Source of the DNA: Variovorax sp. V213
GTDB taxonomy: Bacteria; Pseudomonadota; Gammaproteobacteria; Burkholderiales; Burkholderiaceae_C
Direction: 5' to 3'
Length of the DNA: 64,000 nucleotides
NCBI RefSeq assembly: GCF_041154455.1
Contig: NZ_AP028664.1
Coordinates: 1,365,001 to 1,429,000, forward strand
Part shown: positions 18,874-27,728 of the stretch, one piece after another
How the letters are laid out: every line of letters starts with the position of its first letter
How positions within the stretch are numbered: the first letter of the stretch is position 1
Notes under the pieces: generated by a model
Seen by the model: only the letters and a program-made list of their open reading frames with translations
The model's database searches: none
What the model was told of the DNA's origin: nothing
Position numbers and translations under genes: made by a program

Positions 18874-19508
18874 AAAACAACAAACTCACCGCGCTCGACG
18901 TCATGCGTGATGCACCGGTCATCCCGGTCATTGTGTTGCACGACGTGAAACATGCCGTTCCGCTGGCGCGCGCGCTGGTGGCCGGCGGCATCCGCATGCT
19001 CGAAGTCACGCTGCGCACGCCGCAGGCACTCGAATGCATCGAGGCCATTGCGCGCGACGTGCCTGATGCCGTGGCCGGCGCGGGCACCATCCGCAGCGCC
19101 GCCGATGCACAGGCCTCGGCGCTCGCCGGTGCCAGGTTCGGCGTGAGCCCGGGCTACACGCGCGCGGTCGGCAAGGCCTGCCACGACCTCGGCCTGCCGC
19201 TGCTGCCAGGGGTGGCCACCGGCAGCGAGATCATGATGGCCCAGGAGGACGGCTACACCGAGCTCAAGTTCTTTCCCGCGCTGCAGGCCGGCGGCCTGCC
19301 CATGCTCAAGGCGTGGCAAGGGCCGTTCGGCGATGTCACCTTCTGCCCCACCGGCGGCATCCACGCGGGCAACGCGGCCGAGTTTCTCGCGCTCTCCAAC
19401 GTGGCATGCGTGGGCGGCTCCTGGATCGTGCCGACCGACGCGATCCAGGGCGGCAACTGGGCGCTGATCGAGCAACTGGCACGCGCGGCGAGCCAGCTGC
19501 CGCGCTGA
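18864..19508 (+). CDS. eda: KDPG/KHG aldolase
   Basis: A 214-residue class I aldolase cleaving KDPG to pyruvate and glyceraldehyde-3-phosphate. The catalytic Glu is in MLEVTLRTP (E47), the Schiff-base Lys in ELKFFPA (K135), and the phosphate loop is CPTGGIHAGNAAEFL. AAGGAG at 18851 lies seven bases before the ATG, inside the end of edd, and the genes overlap by ten bases. With edd it gives a complete lower Entner-Doudoroff branch. Confidence 0.96.
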
Positions 19509-19510
19509 CC

Positions 19511-20239
19511 ATGCGCGCGGACTTCGACGCGAGCGACCTGAAGGTCATCGCGTTCGACGTTTTCGGCACCGTGGTCGACTGGCACAGCGGCATTGCCGCC
19601 GAGGCCGAGCTTGCGTTGCCGGGCGTGGACGGCGCAACCTTTGCGCTGGCCTGGCGGGCGGGCTACCAGCCGGCCATGAAAGCGGTGATGGAACGCATTG
19701 CGGCAGGCGAGGGCGGCTTCACGCTGCTCGACGAACTGCACCTGAGCATGCTCGAACAGGTGCTGCACGATTTCGGCATGGCGGGACGGCTCGATACCGC
19801 CGCCAAGCGCCAGCTGAGCCGCGCCTGGCACCGGCTGCCGGCCTGGCCCGATGCGGTCGAAGGGCTCACGCGCCTGAAAAAGAAGTTCACCATCTGCACG
19901 CTCTCCAACGGCAACATCGGCCTGCTCACTGAAATGGCCAAGCGGGCCGGCCTGCCCTGGGACTGCGTGCTGTCGGCCGAGGTGTTCAAGGCCTACAAGC
20001 CCGACCCGCGCACCTACCTGGGCGTGGCCGGCGTGTTCGACGCAACGCCCGGGCAGGTCATGCTGGCCGCGGCGCACCACGAAGACCTGGCCGCAGCGCG
20101 CGTGTGCGGCCTCAAGACCGCCTACATCGAGCGGCCCTGCGAATTCGGCCGCGCCCAGCCGAAAGACGTTTCGCCCAACCCCGAGAACAACCTGCACGCA
20201 CGCGACATCAACCAGCTGGCCGACCTGCTGGGCTGCTGA
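19511..20239 (+). CDS. Type II haloacid dehalogenase-like HAD hydrolase
   Basis: A 242-residue HAD protein of the haloacid dehalogenase type II group. The nucleophile is D16 in IAFDVFGTVVDWHSGI, and motif II is the Ser of CTLSNGN. A Lys in EVFKAYKPDPRTY and a late AAHHEDLAAARVCGLKTAYI complete the site. The known activity is hydrolysis of 2-haloacids to 2-hydroxyacids, but many homologues dephosphorylate metabolites. It begins two bases after the eda stop, so it belongs to the edd-eda unit, where it could remove a side-product phosphate; that role is inference. Confidence 0.85.
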   Translation: MRADFDASDLKVIAFDVFGTVVDWHSGIAAEAELALPGVDGATFALAWRAGYQPAMKAVMERIAAGEGGFTLLDELHLSMLEQVLHDFGMAGRLDTAAKRQLSRAWHRLPAWPDAVEGLTRLKKKFTICTLSNGNIGLLTEMAKRAGLPWDCVLSAEVFKAYKPDPRTYLGVAGVFDATPGQVMLAAAHHEDLAAARVCGLKTAYIERPCEFGRAQPKDVSPNPENNLHARDINQLADLLGC

Positions 20240-20248
20240 GCGCGATGA

Positions 20249-21310
20249 TCACCTTGCCCTGGCCGCGCCCAGGGATTTCGCGGACTTGATCATCCCGCGC
20301 ATCATCTGGGTGAGCGGGAATTCCACGTACCTGTAGACCATGTGCGAAGCCCAGAACGACGCGACGCACACCGCGGCGGCAATGGCAAGAATTTGGGACG
20401 GCGAGGCGAGGCCGAGCGACTTCACCGTGAGGGGAATGGCCACCAGGATGAACGGGTGGAAAAGATACAGCGAGTAGGAGCTGTCCCCAATGGCCAGGAT
20501 CGTGCGGGCCTTGCCCCAGACCGATCCGAGCAAGATTATTCCGACAAATATCATTGCGGAAGGGATTGCAAGCGCAAACCCCCTGAGCTCGCTGCTTCCA
20601 AAGCCTCGCGAAATTGCCAGGTAGGCAAGAAAAGCCCCGGCGGTGGTCAAGACAATCGACAAAGGAATGCTCTGCCGGAGCAATCCCTTCTTGAATGCCA
20701 CGCCAATGGCGACGCCGAACGCGAACTCTACAAACAATGAAAAATTCATTACCTTGTAGTCGATGCCGCAGAGCACCCCAATGAACGATGCGGCGGCCAG
20801 TACCAGGCAGGCGATGTAGGCGCTCCTTGGCTTTGCCACGGGCAGTGCGACAAGCGCCCACAGTCCGTAGAAGATGATCTCGTACGTCAGCGTCCACCCG
20901 TTGTTGACCAGGTACGGCGCGGAGGTGGGCCACAAAAAGAACGACGCGGCGACGTCCGTCGCTTCTTGCGAGTTGCTGTTGATCAGCTTGGGCGCAAAGA
21001 TGAAAACAAGCAGCGCCAGCAGCGAGAGCCCCCAGTAAAGCGGGAACACTCTCACGATCCGCTTTTCCATGAACTCCACGTGCGTCATCGTCTTGTTGGC
21101 GGTGACAAAGTAGATGATGAAGCCGCTGATCATGAAGAACACGTCCACCCCGATGATCCCGAAATCGAACAGGGGAATCGCGCCGCCAGACAGTGCATGT
21201 GCCTTTTGCGCTGCGTGATGAATGACAACCAGCAATGCGGCAATGCCTCGTCCGGCCTGGATGGATTCGACGTACTGGGGCTGATCGACCGCAATGGATT
21301 GGGACTTCAC
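20249..21310 (-). CDS. Acyltransferase family 3 membrane protein
   Basis: A 353-residue integral membrane acyltransferase with about ten helices. Family marks: IQAGRGIAALLVVIHHA with the catalytic-type His, GVDVFFMISGFII, and RVFPLYW. These enzymes O-acetylate or acylate surface polysaccharides such as O-antigen or exopolysaccharide. It overlaps the upstream membrane-protein gene by four bases (ATGA). Base composition is visibly poorer in GC than the surrounding genes, with A/T runs and less biased codons, which suggests transfer. Confidence 0.88.
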   Translation of the reverse strand: MKSQSIAVDQPQYVESIQAGRGIAALLVVIHHAAQKAHALSGGAIPLFDFGIIGVDVFFMISGFIIYFVTANKTMTHVEFMEKRIVRVFPLYWGLSLLALLVFIFAPKLINSNSQEATDVAASFFLWPTSAPYLVNNGWTLTYEIIFYGLWALVALPVAKPRSAYIACLVLAAASFIGVLCGIDYKVMNFSLFVEFAFGVAIGVAFKKGLLRQSIPLSIVLTTAGAFLAYLAISRGFGSSELRGFALAIPSAMIFVGIILLGSVWGKARTILAIGDSSYSLYLFHPFILVAIPLTVKSLGLASPSQILAIAAAVCVASFWASHMVYRYVEFPLTQMMRGMIKSAKSLGAARAR

Positions 21311-22473
21311 GAGGCGCGATCCTGAGGAAGGGGGCGAACAAAAGTGGGAGCGGTGGGCGCTGCAGCGGGAGCGGCGGCTTGCCTGCGCCTCAGAAGCTTG
21401 TCCTGGGCCAGTTCGCCTTTCTGCACCAGCGCCAGGGCGGAAAAAACGAGCGGGCTGACGATGGCGAAATGGCGGGCAAATGAACCGAAGTCAGGCTCGA
21501 ACACGCCCTCGATAATGAGAAAAGACAGCGGGGCCAGCGCCACCTTGCTGGCCTGGATCAAGTTCTTGTTGTCCGACTTCACGCCCTTGACGATGGCCTT
21601 CACCATCCATATGAAGGTGAAAGGCATGATCGAAATGAACGCCAGCTGGCTGATCGATCCAAAACGCAAAAGCTCAAGAGGAAACGCCAGCCTGAAGAAG
21701 GTGATCGTCGCGTTGAGTGCCTGGAGCATGGCATTGTCGGAAGCGATCACGGCATCGATGACCGTTCGCGACCCTTCCGCGCCTACGTCTCTGTTCTCGT
21801 TCACTGCGGCTCTGGCAAAGTCCAGCGTTGCGCCCAATGCGATTTGGAATGTCAGTGAGAGCGCGATGTAAATCAAGACGATGATGACGAACAGCCTGAA
21901 TACGGTGAGCTGATTTCTTACCAGTCTCAATCCGAGCCAGGTGGCGCTGACCAGCAGCCAATATTTTCGTACTACCCATCCGTAGATCGTCGAAGACAAA
22001 AACCACGTGAACCCGAACCAGCTTTGTTGCGCCGCCATGATCGAAAGGAGCACGACGCAGGCGGAGAGCATGTCCTTTGAAAGGACCGACAGGAAAATGG
22101 CCCTGATGAAACCCCATCCAAGCGACACGAGAAAAACGCCAAGGGATATCCGGCTGAATTGAAATATCGGGATCAGGGTGAGCGTGACGCTCAGCAGGGC
22201 GCCCGCGATCGGGGCTGTCTTGGCACTCAGCCCCACCGATTCCAGCAGGAATGCGCTGCAGGCGTAGGAGTTTCTTTCCTCCACCGAAGTCGAGGCAATC
22301 TGGCAGGAGTCCGCCCCGAAGAAACTCAAAAGCGTTTCTTCGTCCGGGAAATTCTGCGCCGCCGTGTCGTGGTACGCAAACGGAATAGCTCCCACAATCA
22401 GAGCGGCAAATAAAAATATGATGAGCGATATTGCCGGATCGATGGCCCTGCCGCGGATGCTGAGAATGGTCAA
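21307..22473 (-). CDS. Multi-pass membrane protein, polysaccharide polymerase (Wzy/EpsG)-like
   Basis: A 388-residue protein with roughly ten hydrophobic helices and a loop between helices 1 and 3 with two cysteines (ADSCQIAS and SYACSAF). No family signature is firm. The topology, the size and the coupled acyltransferase gene suggest a repeat-unit polymerase or related polysaccharide protein. A short Ala/Pro-rich cytoplasmic tail ends the protein. GC is lower than in the neighbours. No glycosyltransferases or flippase are nearby, so the pair could be a remnant or act on a product of another locus. Confidence 0.6.
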   Translation of the reverse strand: MTILSIRGRAIDPAISLIIFLFAALIVGAIPFAYHDTAAQNFPDEETLLSFFGADSCQIASTSVEERNSYACSAFLLESVGLSAKTAPIAGALLSVTLTLIPIFQFSRISLGVFLVSLGWGFIRAIFLSVLSKDMLSACVVLLSIMAAQQSWFGFTWFLSSTIYGWVVRKYWLLVSATWLGLRLVRNQLTVFRLFVIIVLIYIALSLTFQIALGATLDFARAAVNENRDVGAEGSRTVIDAVIASDNAMLQALNATITFFRLAFPLELLRFGSISQLAFISIMPFTFIWMVKAIVKGVKSDNKNLIQASKVALAPLSFLIIEGVFEPDFGSFARHFAIVSPLVFSALALVQKGELAQDKLLRRRQAAAPAAAPTAPTFVRPLPQDRAS

Positions 22474-22775
22474 TTTCTGGCCGCTTGGAAGAAGCGCATA
22501 TGTAGAAAATAGTTCAAAGGCATGCCGCCGGACGCTTCATCCGAATGGACGGCCTTGCCGAACTGTAAAGGTGCTTGATTGCGATTTAAGGTAACGGCGC
22601 GGGAGGCATTTAGCCCCACCGGCGTACCCTGAGAAAATACCAGCAAAGAATATGCCGATCGCCCGCGAAAAGGTGATCATTTGTATCCTCAATTCGCCGC
22701 GCTTTCACTTTAAACGGCACCCCTCCCGGGGGCCGCTTCGCGGGCGAGGAAGCGGCCGCAGGCCGCAGCGCCCGG
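22474..22775. other. 302-base gap: AT-richer leader plus GC-rich hairpin sequence
   Basis: From 22474 to about 22715 the sequence is AT-richer, like the two membrane genes, and presumably holds their promoter, though I see no convincing -35/-10 pair. From about 22716 it becomes very GC-rich, with a strong hairpin behind gloA and a weak likeness to the dispersed repeats. No credible open reading frame. Confidence 0.6.
22731..22757 (-). terminator. Perfect 9-bp hairpin downstream of gloA
   Basis: GGCCGCTTC and GAAGCGGCC enclose a 9-base loop, 18 bases beyond the gloA stop. There is no T-run, so it may act as an RNA-stabilising or Rho-linked end instead of an intrinsic terminator. Confidence 0.5.
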
Positions 22776-23213
22776 CTAGGGGGCGCGCAAGGCGTCGGCG
22801 CTGGACCCGGGCGTGCCCTGGGCCTTCGATTTGTCTTGTATCAACTCGACCTTGTAGCCATCGGGATCGGTCACGAAGGCGATCACGGTGGTGCCGCCTT
22901 TGACCGGGCCGGCTTCGCGCGTGACGTTGCCGCCGGCGGCCTTGATCTTTTCGCAGGCCGCATAGGCGTCGGGCACGCCCAACGCAATGTGGCCGTAGGC
23001 GGTCCCGAGCTCGTAGCTTTCGGTGCCCCAGTTGTAGGTCAGTTCGATCTCGGCCTGGTCGGGGTTGCCGTTGCCGTAGCCGATGAAGGCGAGGCTGTAT
23101 TTGTACTCGGGGTTTTTCGACGTGCGCAACAGGTTCATGCCAAGCACCTGGGTGTAGAAGTCGATCGAACGCTGGAGGTTGCCGACGCGCAGCATGGTGT
23201 GGAGGAGTCGCAT
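22776..23213 (-). CDS. gloA: Lactoylglutathione lyase (glyoxalase I)
   Basis: A 145-residue glyoxalase I detoxifying methylglyoxal-glutathione hemithioacetal. All four metal ligands are visible: H5 (MRLLHTML), E57 (EIELTYNWG), H75 (AYGHIALGV) and E123 (YKVELIQ), the nickel-type pattern of E. coli GloA. The start at 23213 is fixed by H5. A GST gene lies 43 bases upstream on the same strand, giving a glutathione-dependent pair. Confidence 0.95.
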   Translation of the reverse strand: MRLLHTMLRVGNLQRSIDFYTQVLGMNLLRTSKNPEYKYSLAFIGYGNGNPDQAEIELTYNWGTESYELGTAYGHIALGVPDAYAACEKIKAAGGNVTREAGPVKGGTTVIAFVTDPDGYKVELIQDKSKAQGTPGSSADALRAP

Positions 23214-23256
23214 CTCGTGGTGTCTGTCGTTTGGGGAAGAACGCCGATTGTCGGCA

Positions 23257-23934
23257 TTACGCGAGCTCGAGCAAATGCGCCTCGTGCTTGCGCAGAAACT
23301 CGCGCAGGTGCAGCGGATACTCCGGCACCACGGCGCTGCGCACGCTGGGCCGTGCCGCCAGCGCACGCCGCCAGGCGTCCACCTTCGGCAAGGCATCGAA
23401 GATGTGCGAGTCGCTGATCTCGTCGAACACTTCGAAGTAGCGAAAGATCGGCGCAAAGACGGCGTCCACCAGGCTGAAGTGGATGCCCGCGAAGAAGGGC
23501 CCCGCGCCCAGCGCGGCTTCGACGCGCTCGAACTTGGCGGCCAGCGCCAGGCGCTTCTGTTCGAACACCTCGGCGTCGCGCGTGGTTTCGTAGCCCCACA
23601 GGTCGCCGAGGATGGCCGAGCCGAATTCCATCCACGCACGGTGTTCGGCACGGGTGAGCGGGTCTTCGGGATGCAAGCATGGACCCGGCTGCGTTTCTTC
23701 CAGGTATTCGCAGATCACGTTGCTCTCGAACAGCACCGCTTCGCTGCCGTCGGGCCGCTGAAGCCGCAGCAGCGGCACCTTGCCGAGCGGCGAGATCGCG
23801 ACGAACCAATCGGGCTTGTGGGCAAGGTCGATCACGACGCGCTCGAACGGCACGTTCTTTTCGGCCAGGGCGATGGCCGCGCGCTGCACATAAGGGCACA
23901 GCAGGTGGCTGACGAGGGTGAGTGGCTTGGACAT
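23257..23934 (-). CDS. Glutathione S-transferase family protein
   Basis: A 225-residue GST. The N-terminal thioredoxin-like domain carries LVSHLLCPYVQRAAI, in which C13 before Pro-Tyr recalls omega- or beta-class enzymes with a catalytic cysteine, then SPLGKVPLL and the glutathione-contact VLFESNVICEYLEE. The helical C-terminal domain is standard. Substrate unknown; omega-type members reduce dehydroascorbate or glutathionyl adducts. Same strand as gloA. Confidence 0.88.
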   Translation of the reverse strand: MSKPLTLVSHLLCPYVQRAAIALAEKNVPFERVVIDLAHKPDWFVAISPLGKVPLLRLQRPDGSEAVLFESNVICEYLEETQPGPCLHPEDPLTRAEHRAWMEFGSAILGDLWGYETTRDAEVFEQKRLALAAKFERVEAALGAGPFFAGIHFSLVDAVFAPIFRYFEVFDEISDSHIFDALPKVDAWRRALAARPSVRSAVVPEYPLHLREFLRKHEAHLLELA

Positions 23935-24038
23935 GGCGGTTGCGTTTCAGGAAGAAAAAATGAAGGGGAGCGCCGCGATTCTTGCGGCCCCGAACAACCT
24001 TTTCCCGAAAAGCCCATTCGCCAGATCGGCGCCTTGTG

Positions 24039-24722
24039 CTATGGAGCGGTATCCATCCAGTGCGTGATCCGGCCCCCGTGCATCACCCCGACGCGGTCGG
24101 CCATGGCATGGGCCTCGGCCTCGTTGTGGGTGACCAGGATGGCGGTCTGGCCGGCGCGCTTGAGGATGCTGCGCACCTCCGCCGTCAGGCGCTCGCGCGT
24201 GCCGCCGTCGAGGTTCGAAAAAGGCTCGTCGAGCAACAGCAGCGCGGGTGACGGTGCCAACGCGCGGGCCAGCGCAATGCGCTGCTGCTGGCCGCCCGAA
24301 AGCTCATGCGGAAAGCGCTCGCCGGCATCGGCCAGGCCAACCAGCGCCAGCATTTCGGCCACGCGCGCCTGCTGCAGCGCACGGCTCGAGCGGCGCAGGC
24401 CGAAGGCCACGTTCTGGCCCGCCGACAGATGAGGAAACAGCGCGTATTCCTGGAACATCATGCCCACTCGCCGTTGCTCGGGCGGCAGGTGCACCTCCGT
24501 CGAAGAGAGCAGCACATCGCCGAGCCGGATGGTTCCGGCACGCAGCGGCTCGAAGCCCGCAATCGCGCGCAGCACCGTGGTCTTGCCGCAGCCCGAAGGG
24601 CCGAAGAGGCATCCGATTTCACCTGTGGGCAGCGACAGCGAGAAGTCGCTCACCACGGTGTGCAGGCCGCGCGGTGTTTCGTAGGCGAGCTGGATCGATT
24701 CGATGAAAAGAGAGGAACTCAT
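24039..24722 (-). CDS. fbpC: Iron(III) ABC transporter ATP-binding protein
   Basis: A 227-residue ABC ATPase: Walker A GPSGCGKTT, signature LSGGQQQR, Walker B LLLLDEP with the following switch VTHNEAEAHAMADRVGV. It lacks the C-terminal TOBE extension of typical FbpC (about 350 residues), so any regulatory domain is missing. Its start overlaps the permease stop by four bases. Iron specificity is inferred from the adjacent FbpA-like receptor and the Fur box. Confidence 0.85.
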   Translation of the reverse strand: MSSSLFIESIQLAYETPRGLHTVVSDFSLSLPTGEIGCLFGPSGCGKTTVLRAIAGFEPLRAGTIRLGDVLLSSTEVHLPPEQRRVGMMFQEYALFPHLSAGQNVAFGLRRSSRALQQARVAEMLALVGLADAGERFPHELSGGQQQRIALARALAPSPALLLLDEPFSNLDGGTRERLTAEVRSILKRAGQTAILVTHNEAEAHAMADRVGVMHGGRITHWMDTAP

Positions 24723-26383
24723 GTCGTGTCCGGACCCGGCAGGGCCGATGGCGTGCCCAGTTGATTGCGCGCCAGCAGCATCACTGGCAGGAGGCCTACA
24801 GCGACGATGGCGAGTGCGGCAATGGCGCCTTCTTCATACGTGCCGCGAGCGGCCTCGGCATAGAGCCAGGTGGCCAGGGTGTCGAAATTGGCGGGCCGCA
24901 GCAGCAGCGTGGCGGGCAGCTCCTTCATGGCGTCGACAAAAACCAGCAGCGCACCGGTCGCAATGGCGGGCTGCAGAAGCGGCAGGTGCACGCGCCGCAG
25001 CGTGCCGCCGCTGGTCTCGCCCAGCAGCCGCGAGGCCTGTTCGATGGCGGGCGGAATGCGCGCCAGCCCGGCTTCGATGCCGCCGACCGGCATGGCGAGG
25101 AAGCGGATCGCGCAGGCGACCACCAGCACGATGCCTGCACCCATGAGCGGCAGGCCCTGCAGGCCGAGCACGCTGGCCAGCGCCGCATCGACTGCAAGCG
25201 CCGGCGTGAGCAGGCCGATGGCGAGCACCGTGCCCGGCACCGCATAGCCCAGCGTGGCCACGCGTGCCTGCCAGCGCGCGCGGTTGGGGCGCGAGCCCTG
25301 GCTGCGCGCCGCCCATGCGACGACCAATCCCGCGACCACCGCCACCAGCGTCACGCCGGCGGCCAGGGCCAGCGTGTTGCCAAGGCTTGCGAGCAGGCCG
25401 TGCGATACGCCGCCGCCCTGGTGCAGCCGCTTGGCGCTCTCCCAGACCAGGTAGAGGGCCGGCGCCACGAAGCCGATCAGCACCGGCAGCGTGGCGATGG
25501 CGGTGGCGAGCCATGCGGCACCGCCGTGCAGGCGGCGGGGCTGCATGGCTCGCATGCGTTGTGCCGAACCGAAGCGCTGGTGCTGGCGGCCATTGCGTTC
25601 GAGCCAGACCAGTGCCACCACCACGAACAGCATGGCGCAGGCGATCTGCGCCGCACCGGCCAGGTCGGAGCGGGTGATCCACGTGGTGTAGACCGCGACC
25701 GTGAGCGTGTTGATGCCCAGAAATTCCGAAGCGCCGATGTCGTTCAGCGTCTCGAGCAGCGCGAGGCTCAGGCCCACGGCAAGCGCCGGCCGTGCCAGCG
25801 GCAGCGCCACGCGAAAGAACGCGCCGCGCCGGCTTTCGCCCAAGGTGCGGGCGGCCTCCATCAGATGCGCGGGCTGCGTCATGAACATGGCGCGCGCGGT
25901 CATGTAGACGTAGGGGTAGAGCACGAAGCCGAGCACGAAGATCGCGCCCGGCATCGAGCGCAGGTCGGGCAGGCGGAATTGGCGCGGGCTGTCGAAGCCC
26001 AGTGCCCAGCGGATCGCGCCTTGCACCGGGCCGATCGGATGCAGCAGATCGAGGTAGGCGAAAGCGACGATGTAAGTCGGCATTGCGAGCGGCAGCAGCA
26101 GGGCCCAGTGCAGCACGCGCCGGCCCGGAAAGTCGCAGGCCGTGACCAGCCAGGCGCAGCCGGTGCCGATCACCAGCACCAGCGTGCCGACGCCCGCCAG
26201 CAGCACGGCCGTGTTGAGTGCGGCCCGCGGCAACACGTGCGCGAACAGCGGCCCCCAGTGCCCCACGCCGGAGCCGAACGCGAGCCACGCCAGCGTGAGC
26301 ACCGGCGCCAGCACGCCGATGGCGATGGCGAACGAGGCCGAGCGCCAGAGCGGGCCTGCCGCGTGCAGGCCAGCGAAGCTCAT
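24719..26383 (-). CDS. fbpB: Iron(III) ABC transporter permease (fused two-domain)
   Basis: A 554-residue inner membrane permease with about twelve helices in two halves. The EAA-type loops are EAARTLGESRRGAFFRVALP and EQASRLLGETSGGTLRRVHLP, as in FbpB/SfuB of the ferric iron family. The start at 26383 (MSFAGLHAAGP) is used; an in-frame extension to 26452 would run into the repeat element. Coupled to the ATPase by ATGA. A 136-base gap holding a dispersed repeat separates it from the receptor gene. Confidence 0.9.
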   Translation of the reverse strand: MSFAGLHAAGPLWRSASFAIAIGVLAPVLTLAWLAFGSGVGHWGPLFAHVLPRAALNTAVLLAGVGTLVLVIGTGCAWLVTACDFPGRRVLHWALLLPLAMPTYIVAFAYLDLLHPIGPVQGAIRWALGFDSPRQFRLPDLRSMPGAIFVLGFVLYPYVYMTARAMFMTQPAHLMEAARTLGESRRGAFFRVALPLARPALAVGLSLALLETLNDIGASEFLGINTLTVAVYTTWITRSDLAGAAQIACAMLFVVVALVWLERNGRQHQRFGSAQRMRAMQPRRLHGGAAWLATAIATLPVLIGFVAPALYLVWESAKRLHQGGGVSHGLLASLGNTLALAAGVTLVAVVAGLVVAWAARSQGSRPNRARWQARVATLGYAVPGTVLAIGLLTPALAVDAALASVLGLQGLPLMGAGIVLVVACAIRFLAMPVGGIEAGLARIPPAIEQASRLLGETSGGTLRRVHLPLLQPAIATGALLVFVDAMKELPATLLLRPANFDTLATWLYAEAARGTYEEGAIAALAIVAVGLLPVMLLARNQLGTPSALPGPDTT

Positions 26384-26411
26384 GCGGAACACTGGCCTTC
26401 CATTGCTCCCG

Positions 26412-26495
26412 CTCCTTCGGGAAACACCGTGGAACCGGCTCTGCCGGGCCACTGGTGTTGCCCCCGGTAGGGGGAGGGAGAAGCGACACGAAGTG
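26412..26495 (-). repeat. Dispersed intergenic repeat, copy B (between fbpA and fbpB)
   Basis: On the minus strand it reads CACTTCGTGT, CCCCCTACCGGGGG, GGGGGCAACACC, then CCGGCAGAGCCGG, GTTCC and CGGTGTTTCCCG, matching copy A block by block. It has two hairpins, the C/G-run one and CCGGC-AGA-GCCGG. It separates the receptor and permease genes of one operon. Confidence 0.85.
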
Positions 26496-26519
26496 CGCGA
26501 AGCCAGGGGGCGAGCAACA

Positions 26520-27581
26520 TTACAAGTCGAAGCCGACCTTGTCGACCAGGGCGCTGGCTTGCTTGCGGTACTTGGCGATCTCGGTGAGCGGCAGCGGATC
26601 GACTTTCAGCTCGCCGATGGTCTCGCCGATGATCGGGTCGAGTGCCACGCCCTTGCGCACCGGGTATTCGTAGTTGGCTTGCGCGTAGAGGGACTGAGCC
26701 GGCTCCGACACCAGGAACTCGAGCAGCTTGACCGCGTTGGCGCGCTGCGGCGCATTCCTGGCCACGGCCGCGCCGCTGATATTGACGTGGGTGCCGCCGC
26801 TCTTGGTGCTGGCGAAGGTCGGGCGAACGACCTTGATCGCATCGCCCCACTTGCGCGCGTCGGTGCCTTCCTTGGAGCTCTTCATCTGGCCGACGTAGTA
26901 CGAGTTGGCCAGGCCGACATCGCAGATGCCGCCGAGGATGTCGCGCGCCACGTCGCGGTCGCCACCCGTGGCCTTGCGGGCCAGGTTGGCCTTGACGCCG
27001 CGCAGCCACTGTTCGGTCTTGGCCTCGCCGTCGTGTGCGATCATCGCCGCGACCAGTGCCGTGTTGTAGGGATGCTGGCCCGCGCGGATGCAGACCTTGC
27101 CCTTCCACTTCGGATTGGCGAGGTCTTCATAGCTGAAGCGGGTGAGCGGCTGGTTCTTGTCGGCGTAGAGCACGCGCGCGCGCAGCGAAAGGGCAAACCA
27201 CTGCCCGTCGGCACCGCGCAGGTTGGCGGGCACGGCCGATTCGAGCGCGGCCGACTTCACCGGCTGCGTCACGCCGCCGTCGACCAGGTCCATCAGGTTG
27301 CCGATATCCACCGTCATCAGCACGTCGGCCGGGGAGCGCGCGCCCTCGGCCTTGACGCGCTCCAGCAGGCCGTCCTTCACGAACACGGTGTTGACCTTGA
27401 TGTTGCTCTGCGTGCTGAAGGCGGTGATCAGCGGCTGGATCAACGCGGGCTCGCGCGTCGTGTAGAGCGTGAGTTCGTCGTTGGCGGCGTAGGCGGGCAG
27501 GGCGGCAGCGGCCAGCCAGGCGGCGCAGACGCCGATCAGTGCGCGGGCGGCGCGGCCTTGGACGCCGAAGCGGTCGGTCAT
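26520..27581 (-). CDS. fbpA: Iron(III) ABC transporter periplasmic receptor
   Basis: A 353-residue periplasmic binding protein of the ferric-binding FbpA/FutA type. The signal peptide ends near ALPAYA, and LTLYTTREPALIQPLITAF opens the fold. ADVLMTVDIGNLMDL and the tyrosine pair in YAQANYEYPVRKG are where FbpA-type proteins hold iron. GGAGGA precedes the ATG. First gene of the operon, 57 bases after a Fur box, so iron starvation should induce it. Confidence 0.92.
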   Translation of the reverse strand: MTDRFGVQGRAARALIGVCAAWLAAAALPAYAANDELTLYTTREPALIQPLITAFSTQSNIKVNTVFVKDGLLERVKAEGARSPADVLMTVDIGNLMDLVDGGVTQPVKSAALESAVPANLRGADGQWFALSLRARVLYADKNQPLTRFSYEDLANPKWKGKVCIRAGQHPYNTALVAAMIAHDGEAKTEQWLRGVKANLARKATGGDRDVARDILGGICDVGLANSYYVGQMKSSKEGTDARKWGDAIKVVRPTFASTKSGGTHVNISGAAVARNAPQRANAVKLLEFLVSEPAQSLYAQANYEYPVRKGVALDPIIGETIGELKVDPLPLTEIAKYRKQASALVDKVGFDL

Positions 27582-27637
27582 GAAGGATCCTCCAGGTGCA
27601 GAGACGTGTTTTGAAAAAGCATCGCAGCCACGCGGCT

Positions 27638-27656
27638 GACGATGAGAATCATTATC
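27638..27656 (-). promoter_or_regulatory. Fur box upstream of fbpA
   Basis: GACGATGAGAATCATTATC matches 16 of 19 positions of the classical Fur consensus, including the whole right half AATCATTATC. It lies 57 bases upstream of the fbpA start. Confidence 0.88.
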
Positions 27657-27728
27657 ACTGCCCTTGGGGGTGGTTTTATATCCTTGCGCTTACACGGCGA
27701 GGGATTATCGGGACGCGCCGGTCAACGG

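Noticed and set aside
22652..22903. A plus-strand frame in the gap before gloA
   Set aside because: It runs antisense into gloA, is Arg-rich and has no start signal.
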